Positions 1-7,776 of a DNA stretch of 27,221 bases are shown one piece after another. This stretch comes from CAZFYZ01 sp964523735 (lineage in GTDB: Bacteria > Armatimonadota > UBA5829): positions 1-27,221 of the forward strand of contig CAZFYZ010000043.1 of assembly GCA_964523735.1 (NCBI GenBank), written 5' to 3'. Position numbers and translations under genes: made by a program. The notes beneath the pieces are model-generated. The model saw only the letters and a program-made list of their open reading frames with translations. It was not told the DNA's origin and ran no database searches. How positions within the stretch are numbered: position 1 is the stretch's first letter; the number at the start of each line of letters is the position of its first letter.

Positions 1-454
1 GGAAGATGATCTCCTCGAACACTGAGGCTGTGAAGAAGTCAACAAGCCCCCCGAGAAACAGCGGCATGCAGGAGACGCAGTCCTCGGACATCTTGGAGCG
101 CCTCACTTCTATGAATCCGAGCAGCACTCCCACCAGGAAGACGATACTCACGCAGCCCAGAGCCACCCCGGCGCCGTAAGCGATTCGAACCAGTGAGTCG
201 CCTGAGTAGGACAACCCGAGGGTGCGAAGCGAACTGTGGTCGCCGAGCACTATGAAGGCCGCGGTGATTCCGACGGCAGCTCCAAGAGGCAGGCAGGCTA
301 AGGCAGTGCTCAGAACAGTGCGGCTGAAGCTGGGTAGTTCCAGACTCAGCAACTGCTTGCTCAGTTGCCAGTAGAGTCTGTGGGAGAACTCAAGGGCAAC
401 CCCTATACAGACCAGATAGGCCGCTAGCTTCGCACAAGCTTCAAAGAGGGTCAT
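1..454 (-). CDS. CPBP (CAAX/Abi)-family intramembrane protease, N-terminal part, cut by window edge
   Basis: An open frame of 151 codons runs leftwards from an ATG at 454-452 and leaves the window without a stop. The translation has hydrophobic segments at about residues 9-22, 46-70 and 91-115. It ends in ASVFEEIIF (residues 143-151), which matches the first signature of CPBP-type (PF02517) intramembrane glutamyl proteases, where the EE pair (here E147, E148) is catalytic and is normally followed by xxR. The His-bearing later motifs would lie outside the window. Family members process prenylated or other membrane substrates or act in bacteriocin immunity; the substrate here is unknown. The upstream frame soon meets a stop, so this ATG is the likely start; a Shine-Dalgarno site is weak. 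It points the same way as the two downstream lipoprotein genes but is separated from them by a terminator. Confidence 0.6.
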   Translation of the reverse strand, partial: MTLFEACAKLAAYLVCIGVALEFSHRLYWQLSKQLLSLELPSFSRTVLSTALACLPLGAAVGITAAFIVLGDHSSLRTLGLSYSGDSLVRIAYGAGVALGCVSIVFLVGVLLGFIEVRRSKMSEDCVSCMPLFLGGLVDFFTASVFEEIIF

Positions 455-564
455 GTAGTACTTTCCCGCCAAGAGCCGCGCATCAACCGCAGCGGCCGAA
501 GTTCAGTCACTGAGATTGTTCCACACTCGGTGGGGGGAGAGCCACTTATTTCCGGATACGGGGT

Positions 565-598
565 CAAGCAAAAGGCGCCCCCTCAGCAAGCGGACGCC
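565..598 (-). terminator. Rho-independent terminator after the proline-rich lipoprotein gene
   Basis: Read on the minus strand, GGCGTCC (598-592) pairs with GGGCGCC (580-574), a 7-bp stem with one G-T pair, and is followed directly by TTTTGCTT. It lies about 33 nt past the stop codon at 633-631 and is oriented to end that transcript. Confidence 0.65.
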
Positions 599-630
599 TG
601 TATACGCCAATGGATAACTCAGCAGGACTA

Positions 631-1239
631 CTATGGTGGAGTCGGCATCCCTCCGGGTCCGCCCGGTCTTTGGGGAGACAACATCCCAGGGCTTGCTCCC
701 GTCGGCCCTTGCGGCCCTCCTTGCGGCGCGGCGGCCGGCATGGGCATAGTGGGAAGTGTTGGCATCTTGGGTTGCTGAGCTTGAGGAGGCGCTTCAGTCG
801 CGACCGGCTGTGGCTTCGGCGATATGAACGGGAACCCGCCAACGTCCTTCGGTCCTTTCTTGACCTTCCTCTGCGCGATCACCTGTGGCAGCTTGTAGAC
901 GTTGAACGTCCGAATCCATTCGTCGATAGGGTACTCGCCCTCTGACATCGCCTTAGGAAGCTCACACTTGTACACATTGCCGTCCCTGTCAGCAAAAGCG
1001 AACTGGAGGAACGGGAGCCCCTTCTTCTCAATGGCCTTGACAGGTGATTCGAGGGCAAGTTGCTCAAACTTCAGCTTCGTTGAGATCGCAGGTCCTGCCG
1101 CAGGCATATTGGTCGCGGGCGGACTAGGCGGTGGAACCTGCATCGATGCGTCTGGCTGCTTGTTCCCACAGCCCGCAATCAGCGCCAGAGCCATTACTGA
1201 GATTATCCCTAACGCAGAGCGAATCCGAATTTTGCCCAC
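631..1239 (-). CDS. Predicted lipoprotein with proline-rich C-terminus, function unknown
   Basis: I chose the GTG at 1239-1237 over an ATG 10 codons upstream because GGAGG (1251-1247) sits 7 nt before it. The protein is about 202 residues. A basic N-terminus (MGKIRIRS) and hydrophobic core lead to a lipobox, ALIAGC, so it is probably lipidated and exported. A low-complexity Pro/Ala stretch follows, then a compact segment with a tyrosine/lysine-rich middle (DGNVYKCELPKAMSEGEYP), and a long Pro/Gly/Gln/Met-rich tail that is likely disordered. I recognise no family. It has its own promoter and terminator, so it is probably monocistronic. A role at the cell surface is inferred from the signal only. 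Confidence 0.7.
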   Translation of the reverse strand: MGKIRIRSALGIISVMALALIAGCGNKQPDASMQVPPPSPPATNMPAAGPAISTKLKFEQLALESPVKAIEKKGLPFLQFAFADRDGNVYKCELPKAMSEGEYPIDEWIRTFNVYKLPQVIAQRKVKKGPKDVGGFPFISPKPQPVATEAPPQAQQPKMPTLPTMPMPAAAPQGGPQGPTGASPGMLSPQRPGGPGGMPTPP

Positions 1240-1307
1240 GAACGTTCCTCCACGGATGCTGTCACGCATAGTCGCCGGTCAAGAACAGCCCCGGCACTGC
1301 AGTTCCC

Positions 1308-1336
1308 ATTATACTCCCATTGTGTAGCCAAGACAA
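1308..1336 (-). promoter_or_regulatory. Sigma-70-type promoter for the proline-rich lipoprotein gene
   Basis: On the minus strand TTGTCT (1336-1331) and a perfect TATAAT (1313-1308) are separated by 17 nt. Transcription would start near 1301, giving a leader of about 60 nt before the GTG at 1239. Confidence 0.55.
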
Positions 1337-1419
1337 CGACAACGGTACCTCGCAGGGCTGGCGCCCTCTCTTGCACAGACGCATCTCAACCAGCGGAAGT
1401 TCCAGCCTGTCCGAATCCC

Positions 1420-2193
1420 CTACCGCTCCCACGAGTGAGGCTGGCGGACGTTACTCTTCTTGCTGCCCGAGGCCTTCTCCAGGTCCAGAGTTCCCGCCAC
1501 GGTCACCGATCCACGGTTCATACTGACGGAGTCTACCAGCGCTCCAATATCCAGATCATTCACATCGAAGACAGGGTTCACCTTTCGCTCGACATAGTCT
1601 CTGACGAACCTCGGCGTGGGCAGACCGGCGACATCGAGCTCTTTGAGATTCAGCGCCAGCCTGCGACGCTGAAGTATATCAACACCCGCGTCAACAACCA
1701 CATTCACCCTGGCGATCGACACGCCTGGCTTTGCCGTCACCCTGGCAAAGCCATCCAGGAACTCGAGCCTGAAGTCAGGCGCGTCCGGATACATCTTCGT
1801 CAGATAGCGCGCGAGCTCAACCTCTGAAAGCGTGGCGCTGTAAGTAGTGCCGCCACACTTCTTGATTTGCTCGGTGCTGACATCCACTTCCAGGTTTTGC
1901 ACGTTCACATTCAGCCGCTGAACGACTATACCCTGTGGCGTCTTCACATCAAGTCCTGTTATCTCGATGCCTCTAAGCTTGCCGCTGACCAGAGCCATCG
2001 TGGGGCCGGTGATCTTCACGCTGTAGGACTTCGCCGGACCGAGTTTCTGCTCCATCCCCTTTGCTATGCCCTTCTCGATCTTGTGCCGGATCCCGCCGCC
2101 ACAGCCTGAGAGAACGCAGGCAAACAGCAGACAGCAGACAATGAACACTGATTTCCATCGAGCCGATACCCTGCCTGTGTCTCCAATGCGCAT
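1420..2193 (-). CDS. DUF2993 / LmeA-like lipoprotein
   Basis: The protein is 257 residues from the ATG at 2193-2191, which has AAGAGG 8 nt upstream. The longer frame from 2235 would translate a heptamer repeat array and is unlikely. A basic start and hydrophobic stretch (VFIVCCLLFACVLSGC) end in a lipobox, so the mature protein should be a membrane-anchored lipoprotein. The rest alternates short beta-like segments with internal similarity (GLDVKTPQGIVVQRLNV, NVQNLEVDV, ALNLKELDVAGLP), the pattern of DUF2993/LmeA proteins. Those bind lipids in the cell envelope; in mycobacteria LmeA affects lipomannan. Family assignment is from pattern only. It is transcribed divergently from mreB, which would suit an envelope role. 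Confidence 0.65.
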   Translation of the reverse strand: MRIGDTGRVSARWKSVFIVCCLLFACVLSGCGGGIRHKIEKGIAKGMEQKLGPAKSYSVKITGPTMALVSGKLRGIEITGLDVKTPQGIVVQRLNVNVQNLEVDVSTEQIKKCGGTTYSATLSEVELARYLTKMYPDAPDFRLEFLDGFARVTAKPGVSIARVNVVVDAGVDILQRRRLALNLKELDVAGLPTPRFVRDYVERKVNPVFDVNDLDIGALVDSVSMNRGSVTVAGTLDLEKASGSKKSNVRQPHSWER

Positions 2194-2209
2194 GTTACTG
2201 GCCTCTTGC

Positions 2210-2237
2210 CGTGCTGTACACTGTTCGCTGTTCACTG
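2210..2237. repeat. Degenerate heptamer array, unit ending CRCTG/CGCTG
   Basis: Four 7-bp units starting at 2210, 2217, 2224 and 2231 share the ending CTG (for example TTCGCTG, TTCACTG). They lie just upstream of the DUF2993 lipoprotein start. Confidence 0.55.
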
Positions 2238-2281
2238 TAAACGCTCCCTTCGGTGAACCTCTGTCTATTTCGACGCGTTTA

Positions 2282-2290
2282 TGCTATTAT
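2282..2290 (+). promoter_or_regulatory. Possible extended -10 promoter for mreB
   Basis: TGCTATTAT fits an extended -10 (TGn plus TATTAT) about 50 nt before the mreB ATG. No good -35 is seen at 17 nt. It overlaps the minus-strand TATAAT, so the two divergent promoters may compete. Confidence 0.35.
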
Positions 2291-2314
2291 ACATTGCGAT
2301 AGTTGACCTTCCAA
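2286..2314 (-). promoter_or_regulatory. Sigma-70-type promoter for the DUF2993 lipoprotein gene
   Basis: On the minus strand TTGGAA (2314-2309) and a perfect TATAAT (2291-2286) are 17 nt apart, the ideal spacing. The start would be near 2279, leaving a leader of about 85 nt that contains the heptamer array. Confidence 0.55.
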
Positions 2315-2338
2315 CAAGGTGGCCCAGACTTACACGAC

Positions 2339-3406
2339 ATGAGCGTTTTCTCCAGGATTTTCAGCAGGTTCTCCCGCGGCATCGGAATTGACCTTGGCAC
2401 AGCTAATACTCTGGTGCACGTGCGTGGCCGCGGCATATTGCTCCGCGAGCCAAGCGTCATCGCACTCGACACCGCCTCGAGAAAGGTGCTGGCCGTGGGC
2501 GAGGAGGCCAAGCGCATGCTCGGCCGCACTCCCGGCACGATCGTGGCCATCCGCCCCCTCAAGGACGGGGTCATTGCCGACTTCGACCAGACTGAACAGA
2601 TGCTGCGCGGCTTCATACGCAAGGTTCACAGACGCAACGGGATGAGACCCGTTACCGTTGTTGTCGGCATTCCTTCCGGCGTTACAGAGGTCGAGTGGAG
2701 GGCGGTGAAAGAGGCCGCGATGAAAGCCGGCGCCTCGGAGGCATACACGCTGGAGGAGCCATTCGCTGCAGCTATAGGCGCCGGACTCCCAGTCAGTGAG
2801 CCCACCGGCAGCATGATTGTTGACATCGGTGGTGGTACCAGCGAAGTCGCAGTAATATCCCTCGGCGGCATAGTGACCAGTCGATCGATCCGGGTGGCCG
2901 GCGATGAGATCGACGAGGCTATTGTCGCTTACATCCGCAAAGCCTACAACCTCCTCATTGGCGACCGCACCGCCGAAGAAGTCAAGATCGAGATAGGCTC
3001 CGCCTATAAGCTCGAGGAAGAGATGACCATGGAAGTTCGCGGGCGAGACCTGATATCGGGTCTTCCCAGGAGTGCGGTCATCTCCAGCGAGGAAATGAGG
3101 GAGGCTATAAGCGACCCTGTCATGGAGATCGTTGAGGCCGTCAAGCTCACCCTCGAAACGACCCCTCCCGAGCTTGCTGCTGATGTGATGGAGCGTGGAA
3201 TTGTTCTTGCCGGAGGCGGAGCTCTTCTTCGAGGTTTGGATCGGCTCATCAACGTGGAAACCGGAATGCCGGTTCATATAGCGCCGGATCCGCTAAGCTG
3301 TGTGGTCGTAGGCACGGCAAAGGCGCTTGAGGAATCCGAGAGCAACCCAGCGCTCAAGAAGGTGCTGCTCGGCGCCACAGTGCGCACAACAGCGCGTGTT
3401 GGCTAG
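2339..3406 (+). CDS. mreB: Rod shape-determining protein MreB
   Basis: This actin-like ATPase polymerises under the membrane and guides the elongasome. The protein is 355 residues, about the family length. The ATG at 2339 is preferred to a TTG at 2303, because MSVFSRIFSRFSRGIGIDLGTAN is a typical MreB start with the amphipathic N-terminal helix and the phosphate-1 loop. Other hallmarks are GIPSGVTEVEWRAV, the adenosine-binding MIVDIGGGTSEVAVIS and the C-terminal VLAGGGALLRGLDRLI. It heads an mreBCD group and ends 2 nt before mreC. Confidence 0.97.
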   Translation: MSVFSRIFSRFSRGIGIDLGTANTLVHVRGRGILLREPSVIALDTASRKVLAVGEEAKRMLGRTPGTIVAIRPLKDGVIADFDQTEQMLRGFIRKVHRRNGMRPVTVVVGIPSGVTEVEWRAVKEAAMKAGASEAYTLEEPFAAAIGAGLPVSEPTGSMIVDIGGGTSEVAVISLGGIVTSRSIRVAGDEIDEAIVAYIRKAYNLLIGDRTAEEVKIEIGSAYKLEEEMTMEVRGRDLISGLPRSAVISSEEMREAISDPVMEIVEAVKLTLETTPPELAADVMERGIVLAGGGALLRGLDRLINVETGMPVHIAPDPLSCVVVGTAKALEESESNPALKKVLLGATVRTTARVG

Positions 3407-3408
3407 CC

Positions 3409-4257
3409 ATGGGGCCCACGCGTAACAAACTGGCATTCACTATGGCTGCTCTGCTCATTGCGGGCACGCTTATCGGCTATGCGCACAATCGGGCACTTGA
3501 TCACGGCAGGCCGTTTGTCATCCGCGAGGCCGTTCGCCTCATTCTTTCCCCCGTCAACTCTGGCTGCCACCGCGTTCTCGCACTGGGCGAATGGATAGTT
3601 CGTGTGGCCAGGCCGAGAAGCATGGTCCTCCGCGAGAACGCCGCGCTGCGCCGGGAAGTGAAGAGGCTGACTCAGGAGAATGCCGCCTTGGCGGATGCTG
3701 CGGAGGAGAACCTCCAACTCAAGCAAGCTCTGGCACTCAAGCGCAATCTCCCCCTCAAGACGATATCCGCGCAGATCATAGGTCGGCAAGCGAGCAGTTG
3801 GTTCGACACTGCCACTATCGATCGAGGCCGGCGTCATGGGGTTCGCAAGGGGGCGGCAGTGGTGGACTTTCGGGGGTTGGTGGGGCAGGTCGTCGATACG
3901 GATGCCTTCACCTCGCAGATAGTGGCTCTGACCGATGATGACAGCCGCGTGGGAGCGATGGTGAGGCGATCTCGCTGCTCGGGCATCCTGTATGGCCAGG
4001 GTCAGGACTACCTCGTCCTGACGTATCTACCGAAGGACGCTGACGTGAAGGAGGACGACATCGTCGTATCCTCTGGGATCGGCCGTGTGATCCCCAAGGG
4101 CTTTGTGATAGGCCGCGTGGTCAAAGTCGTCCGCAGTTCAGTGGCGCAGAACACCACTGTCATCGTCCGGCCCAGCGTTCGTTGGGATCGGGTCGAGTAT
4201 GTGTCAGTTGTTACGACTGGGGCGGCGACTGATCCCTCAGTGGAGGCCGCCCCGTGA
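3409..4257 (+). CDS. mreC: Rod shape-determining protein MreC
   Basis: The protein is 282 residues: a single N-terminal membrane segment (about 9-25), a coiled coil (about 68-107, rich in L/E/K with RENAALRREVKRLTQENAAL) and the beta-rich periplasmic domain (QIIGRQASSWFDTATIDRGRRHGV...GLVGQVV). MreC scaffolds the elongasome and activates the PBP2-RodA pair. The start is the ATG 2 nt after the mreB stop. The stop overlaps the mreD start as GTGA, so translational coupling is likely. Confidence 0.95.
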   Translation: MGPTRNKLAFTMAALLIAGTLIGYAHNRALDHGRPFVIREAVRLILSPVNSGCHRVLALGEWIVRVARPRSMVLRENAALRREVKRLTQENAALADAAEENLQLKQALALKRNLPLKTISAQIIGRQASSWFDTATIDRGRRHGVRKGAAVVDFRGLVGQVVDTDAFTSQIVALTDDDSRVGAMVRRSRCSGILYGQGQDYLVLTYLPKDADVKEDDIVVSSGIGRVIPKGFVIGRVVKVVRSSVAQNTTVIVRPSVRWDRVEYVSVVTTGAATDPSVEAAP

Positions 4258-4748
4258 GAGCCTACTTCTGGCCAACCATTGCGCTGCTGGTGGCGGCTGG
4301 CCTGCAAGCCAACTTTCCGGTAATACTGACGGTGTTTGGGGTCAAGCCGGATCTTATCCTGGTGGTGCTGATTGCCTGTTCGCTTGCCGCGGATCCGGTC
4401 TTTGGTGCGGGTCTGGGGTTTGTTGCCGGTCTCATCCACGGTTCGGCTGCCGGGCTGAGTATGGGCGGTTTCATCGTGACGCGCACCATAACCGGTTTCC
4501 TTGCTGGGTTTGCCACGACCCGCCTGTTCAGCGAGAATCCAGTCGTGCCAATGCTTTCGGCGATCTGGCTGACAGCGGTCTGCGAAGGGATGTTTCTGCT
4601 CACAAACCCGCGTTTTCCGTTCATCATCGCCGCTCGGATCGTCTTCCTCGAGTGCCTCTACAACGCTTTCCTGACCCTGATCCTCTACTGGCTTCTTCGC
4701 TCGCTCGAGAGCCGCCGCAAGATCAAGCTCGTGAACGCGCGGATCTAG
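4254..4748 (+). CDS. mreD: Rod shape-determining protein MreD
   Basis: The protein is 164 residues starting at a GTG that overlaps the mreC stop. It is almost entirely hydrophobic with about five membrane segments and a short basic tail (LESRRKIKLVNARI), as in MreD, the integral membrane partner of MreC. The usual following genes for PBP2 and RodA are absent; the next gene is flgB after a 160-nt control region. Confidence 0.85.
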   Translation: MRAYFWPTIALLVAAGLQANFPVILTVFGVKPDLILVVLIACSLAADPVFGAGLGFVAGLIHGSAAGLSMGGFIVTRTITGFLAGFATTRLFSENPVVPMLSAIWLTAVCEGMFLLTNPRFPFIIAARIVFLECLYNAFLTLILYWLLRSLESRRKIKLVNARI

Positions 4749-4760
4749 AACTGCAGTTCT
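4747..4760. promoter_or_regulatory. Perfect 14-bp palindrome upstream of flgB
   Basis: AGAACTGCAGTTCT is its own reverse complement. It overlaps the mreD stop and lies about 45 nt upstream of the sigma-54-type promoter, so it could be an operator or activator site. This is inference. Confidence 0.35.
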
Positions 4761-4803
4761 CCTCCTCTATCTTCTGACGTCCAACCTCTAGTGTCCGTAT
4801 CCC

Positions 4804-4819
4804 TGGTACGCGAATTGCT
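4804..4819 (+). promoter_or_regulatory. Sigma-54-type (-24/-12) promoter upstream of flgB
   Basis: TGGTACGCGAATTGCT matches the consensus TGGCACGnnnnTTGCW with one mismatch. It has the required GG (4805-4806) and GC (4817-4818) separated by exactly 10 nt. The start would be near 4830, about 80 nt before the flgB ATG. A sigma-54 promoter implies an enhancer-binding activator encoded elsewhere. Confidence 0.6.
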
Positions 4820-4869
4820 ATCACACATCGCGATCGCAATGTACGGGTCAAGGCGCAAGGTTCCTACAC

Positions 4870-4890
4870 CGAACCTCCGACCTCTGACCT
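4870..4890 (+). repeat. Heptamer array before flgB (unit like CCGACCT)
   Basis: Three tandem 7-bp units start at 4870, 4877 and 4884. The whole 21-nt stretch recurs without mismatch at 18721-18741 inside fliO. A weaker period-7 pattern (TCTGACG, TCCAACC) lies at 4773-4793. Confidence 0.65.
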
Positions 4891-4908
4891 AAGTCTAGGG
4901 GACCGCCT

Positions 4909-5295
4909 ATGGCGTCTGATCTCTTCTCGGATATCACGTCGAATGTGCTCGCCAAGACGCTCGATGCGTCTGCCGCGCGCCAGAAGACGATAGCTAACAA
5001 CATCGCGAACGTCGAGACTCCCGGCTACAAGCGGGCCTACGTCGCCTTCGAAGACGAGCTTAGAAGCGTTATGGAGGAAAGCTCACGCCACGGCGTGCGA
5101 GCAGGCCTGAAGAAACTGACGCCGATTCGCAGGACCGACCTTGTCAGCCCGTCCGGACCCAACGGGAACAACGTGAACATCGACGCGGAGATCGCGGACC
5201 TGGCAAAGACTGCTCTGAAGCAGAAGGCCGCGACGGTCCTGCTCGAGGGGAAGATCTCGATGCTCCGCGCGGCAATAACGGAGGGTAAGCGCTAG
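4909..5295 (+). CDS. flgB: Flagellar basal-body rod protein FlgB
   Basis: FlgB is a proximal rod subunit. The 128-residue length is typical. The N-terminus carries the axial-protein helix (LDASAARQKTIANNIANVETPGYKR, about residues 17-41), and the C-terminus has the partner helix (ALKQKAATVLLEGKISMLRAAITEGKR), which packs in the rod. The start ATG follows AGGGGA. It is the first gene of the flagellar run and ends 1 nt before flgC. Confidence 0.96.
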   Translation: MASDLFSDITSNVLAKTLDASAARQKTIANNIANVETPGYKRAYVAFEDELRSVMEESSRHGVRAGLKKLTPIRRTDLVSPSGPNGNNVNIDAEIADLAKTALKQKAATVLLEGKISMLRAAITEGKR

Positions 5296-5296
5296 T

Positions 5297-5719
5297 ATGG
5301 GTAGTTTCTCCTCATTTGACATCAGCGCATCGGGGATATATGCCCAGCGCACGCGCCTGGATGTGATCGCCAACAACGTGGCCAACGCCGAGACGACTCG
5401 AACGGCGGAGGGCGGCCCTTACCGGCGACAGTCTGTGAGCTTCAGGGCGGTCTATGAAGACTCCGTCGGCAACCAGCCGGCGATAGCGGGTGTCAAGGTG
5501 GATGGCATCAATCAGGCGTCCGCGACTGATAGCCGCACGGTCTTCGACCCGGGCCATCCCGATGCTGACAGGAACGGTTACGTAAGAATGCCCAACGTGA
5601 ATGTGGTGGAAGAGATGGTCGATATGATCTCGGCAACAAGAGCCTACGAGGCAAACGTGACAGCGCTAAACGCGACAAAGTCCATGATCGCCAGCGCCAT
5701 CGAGATCGGAAGAGGCTAG
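5297..5719 (+). CDS. flgC: Flagellar basal-body rod protein FlgC
   Basis: The protein is 140 residues and forms a proximal rod subunit. It shows the axial motif RLDVIANNVANAETTRT near the N-terminus, the FlgC-typical DPGHPDADRNGYVRMPNVNVVEEMVDMISATRAYEANV, and a C-terminal helix. The ATG lies 1 nt after the flgB stop, with GAGGG upstream. Confidence 0.97.
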   Translation: MGSFSSFDISASGIYAQRTRLDVIANNVANAETTRTAEGGPYRRQSVSFRAVYEDSVGNQPAIAGVKVDGINQASATDSRTVFDPGHPDADRNGYVRMPNVNVVEEMVDMISATRAYEANVTALNATKSMIASAIEIGRG

Positions 5720-5730
5720 TACAGCCTAAT

Positions 5731-5751
5731 CCCTCTCCGCGCAGGAGAGGG
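5731..5751. repeat. REP-like hairpin between flgC and fliE
   Basis: CCCTCTCC (5731-5738) and GGAGAGGG (5744-5751) form a perfect 8-bp stem around GCGCA, followed by CTGGGGTGA. This resembles widespread REP-type elements with the words CCCTCTCC and GGGCTGGGGTGA. No T-run follows, so it is not a normal terminator. Confidence 0.5.
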
Positions 5752-5775
5752 CTGGGGTGAAGTCAGGAGAATGAC

Positions 5776-6087
5776 GTGGCTATAGACGCAATCACCCGGC
5801 TCAGGCCGGTTACGGCTCTTAACGACGCAACCCGAGTCGACTCCTCGTCCGAGTCGCAAGCGCCCGGCGTCTCTTTCAAAGGGATGCTCAAGGACGCGGT
5901 CGGCGACGTCAACAAGCTGCAGCATGAGAGCGATAAGCTTGCCGTGGGTTTGGCCTCGGGAGACGTTGAGGACGTCCACCGCTCGATGATCGCGATGCAG
6001 AAAGCCAAGCTCGCGCTCGACCTGACTATCCAGGTCCGCAACAAGGTCATCGAAGCGTACCAAGAGATTATGAGGATGCAAGTATAG
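5776..6087 (+). CDS. fliE: Flagellar hook-basal body complex protein FliE
   Basis: FliE joins the MS ring and export gate to the rod. The protein is 103 residues from a GTG with AGGAG 6 nt upstream. The C-terminal half has the family pattern: SFKGMLKDAVGDVNKLQHESDKLAVGLASGDVEDVHRSMIAMQKAKLALDLTIQVRNKVIEAYQEIMRMQV. It sits between flgC and fliF as usual. Confidence 0.95.
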   Translation: MAIDAITRLRPVTALNDATRVDSSSESQAPGVSFKGMLKDAVGDVNKLQHESDKLAVGLASGDVEDVHRSMIAMQKAKLALDLTIQVRNKVIEAYQEIMRMQV

Positions 6088-6152
6088 GGATTGGGATATA
6101 GGAGTTGGGGGTTGGGGCCGCGTGTCCCTTCACCTGACACCCAACACCTGAC
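6087..6152 (+). repeat. Inverted pair of heptamer arrays between fliE and fliF
   Basis: Four G-rich 7-bp units (6087-6114, for example GGAGTTG, GGGGTTG) face three C-rich units (6132-6152, ACCTGAC and ACCCAAC). The second half shares the 16-nt word CCTGACACCCAACACC with the array before fliR. Confidence 0.65.
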
Positions 6153-6164
6153 AACGGAGTATCT

Positions 6165-7769
6165 ATGGACCAACTATCCAAAATAGGCCCGTTTGCCGCA
6201 CTCAGCAGATTGTGGGATGAGCTGACTCCTGCCCAGCGGGTGGTGGTAATGGCGTTTGGCGCAGTGTCGGCGGTGTCGGTAATCCTGATAAGTATGACGC
6301 TGTCCAAGCCGCGGATGGCAGTGCTATACTCCCGGCTTGCCTCGGAAGACGCCGGCGCAATCGCGCAGAAGCTCAGCGAGCAGAAGGTTCCCTACAAGAT
6401 ATCTGCCGACGGTACCACGATCGAGGTGCCGGCGAACAAAGTTGACGATATGCGGCTTCAACTCGCGACCGCGGGGCTGCCGCAAGGGGGCAATGTTGGA
6501 CTGGAGATCTTTGACAAGTCCAACTTTGGCATGACGGAGTTCACTGAGCGGCTCAACTACCAGCGGGCGCTCCAGGGCGAGCTGAAGCGTACCATAGGGC
6601 AACTTGCCCCGGTGACCGATGCGCGAGTGCACATCGCGATGCCGGAACAGAAGCTCTACGAGAGTGAGCAGGAGCCGGTGACAGCCTCGGTCGTGCTCAA
6701 GCTCAAGCGTGGAATGCCCTTGAGTGACGAGCAGGTTGGCGGAATCGTGCATTTGGTCGCTTCTGCCGTCGAGGGCCTGAAGCCATCGAACGTGACGGTT
6801 GTTGATACTGACGGTACGGTGTTGTCTGAGGCGGCTGCCGGAGGCTCCGGCGGGCAGCTTCTGAATGCCAACCAGTCCAAGCTCAAAAGGCAGTATGAGT
6901 CTGAGCTCTCACAGAATCTGCAGAGCATGCTGACGCGGATAGTCGGGCAGGACAAGGCCGTGGTCCGGGTAAGCGCGGACATGAGCTTTGATCACAAGCA
7001 GACTACATCCGAAAGCTATGAGCCTGCGGGGGCGCCTGCCGGCGCTACAGGCACTGCTCAGGGCCCTGCAGGCGTGATGCTCGCACAGGAAACCAAGAGC
7101 GAGACCTACAACGGCTCCGTCCTGCCACCTGGTGGCGTGCCTCCCATGCGCGGAGGTGCATCAGTAACATCCAGAACGAGTTCCTCCGACAACTACACCC
7201 GCACTGAGTCTACCACCCAGTACCAAGTCACGAAGAAGACCGAAGAAGTCGTCAGTGCCCCTGGGCAGGTGGAGAGGCTGTCCGTTGCCGTGCTGGTTGA
7301 TGAGAAGATCGAGCCGGGCAAAGTCCCGGCTATCGAGCAGGCCGTTATCGCCGCCGCAGGCATCGACAAGGCCAGGGGTGACCAAGTGACGGTCCAGCGG
7401 CTCGCGTTCGACACGGCTGGAGAGAAGAAGGAAGCTGAGGCGATGGCTAAGGAGTCCCGTTCGGCTATGATCGGCTCGATCGCCAAGAACGCTGGCGCTG
7501 CCGTCCTACTTCTTGTCTTCCTGTTTGCACTGAGAACTATCGTCAAGCAAATACGTGTGCAGGCCCCCTCCATGATGCCCTTGCGGCAGGAAGCCTACGC
7601 CATACCCGAGGGATTTGGCGCCCCGCCTACAACTCCAGTGAGGCAGCAGCCTGAGCCATTTCCTGAGCAGATGGTGATGACGTCTCAGGACAACCTGCCG
7701 CTCGAGGTTTCACAGTCACGGCCGGAGGACTTGGCACGCCTGGTTCGCTCGTGGATGTCAGAACAGTGA
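6165..7769 (+). CDS. fliF: Flagellar MS-ring protein FliF
   Basis: The protein is 534 residues. A first membrane segment spans about residues 26-46. The YscJ/FliF ring-building domain follows (LASEDAGAIAQKLSEQKVPYKI, GLPQGGNVGLEIFDKSNFGMTEFTERLNYQRALQGEL), then the beta-collar region and a second membrane segment at about 444-462. The C-terminal tail PEDLARLVRSWMSEQ is the part that binds FliG_N in other species and is intact here. The ATG has GGAG 5 nt upstream. The gene ends 7 nt before the shortened fliG. Confidence 0.97.
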   Translation: MDQLSKIGPFAALSRLWDELTPAQRVVVMAFGAVSAVSVILISMTLSKPRMAVLYSRLASEDAGAIAQKLSEQKVPYKISADGTTIEVPANKVDDMRLQLATAGLPQGGNVGLEIFDKSNFGMTEFTERLNYQRALQGELKRTIGQLAPVTDARVHIAMPEQKLYESEQEPVTASVVLKLKRGMPLSDEQVGGIVHLVASAVEGLKPSNVTVVDTDGTVLSEAAAGGSGGQLLNANQSKLKRQYESELSQNLQSMLTRIVGQDKAVVRVSADMSFDHKQTTSESYEPAGAPAGATGTAQGPAGVMLAQETKSETYNGSVLPPGGVPPMRGGASVTSRTSSSDNYTRTESTTQYQVTKKTEEVVSAPGQVERLSVAVLVDEKIEPGKVPAIEQAVIAAAGIDKARGDQVTVQRLAFDTAGEKKEAEAMAKESRSAMIGSIAKNAGAAVLLLVFLFALRTIVKQIRVQAPSMMPLRQEAYAIPEGFGAPPTTPVRQQPEPFPEQMVMTSQDNLPLEVSQSRPEDLARLVRSWMSEQ

Positions 7770-7776
7770 GACCCCT

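Noticed and set aside
530..778. Small plus-strand Pro/Gly-rich frame
   Set aside because: It is antisense to the proline-rich lipoprotein tail and its terminator; no start signals.
2330..3277. 315-codon minus-strand frame opposite mreB
   Set aside because: It is a shadow of mreB; no ribosome site or family similarity.
4830..4837. HIP1 octamer GCGATCGC as a sign of a cyanobacterium
   Set aside because: Only scattered copies are expected in GC-rich DNA, and a flagellar cluster excludes typical cyanobacteria.
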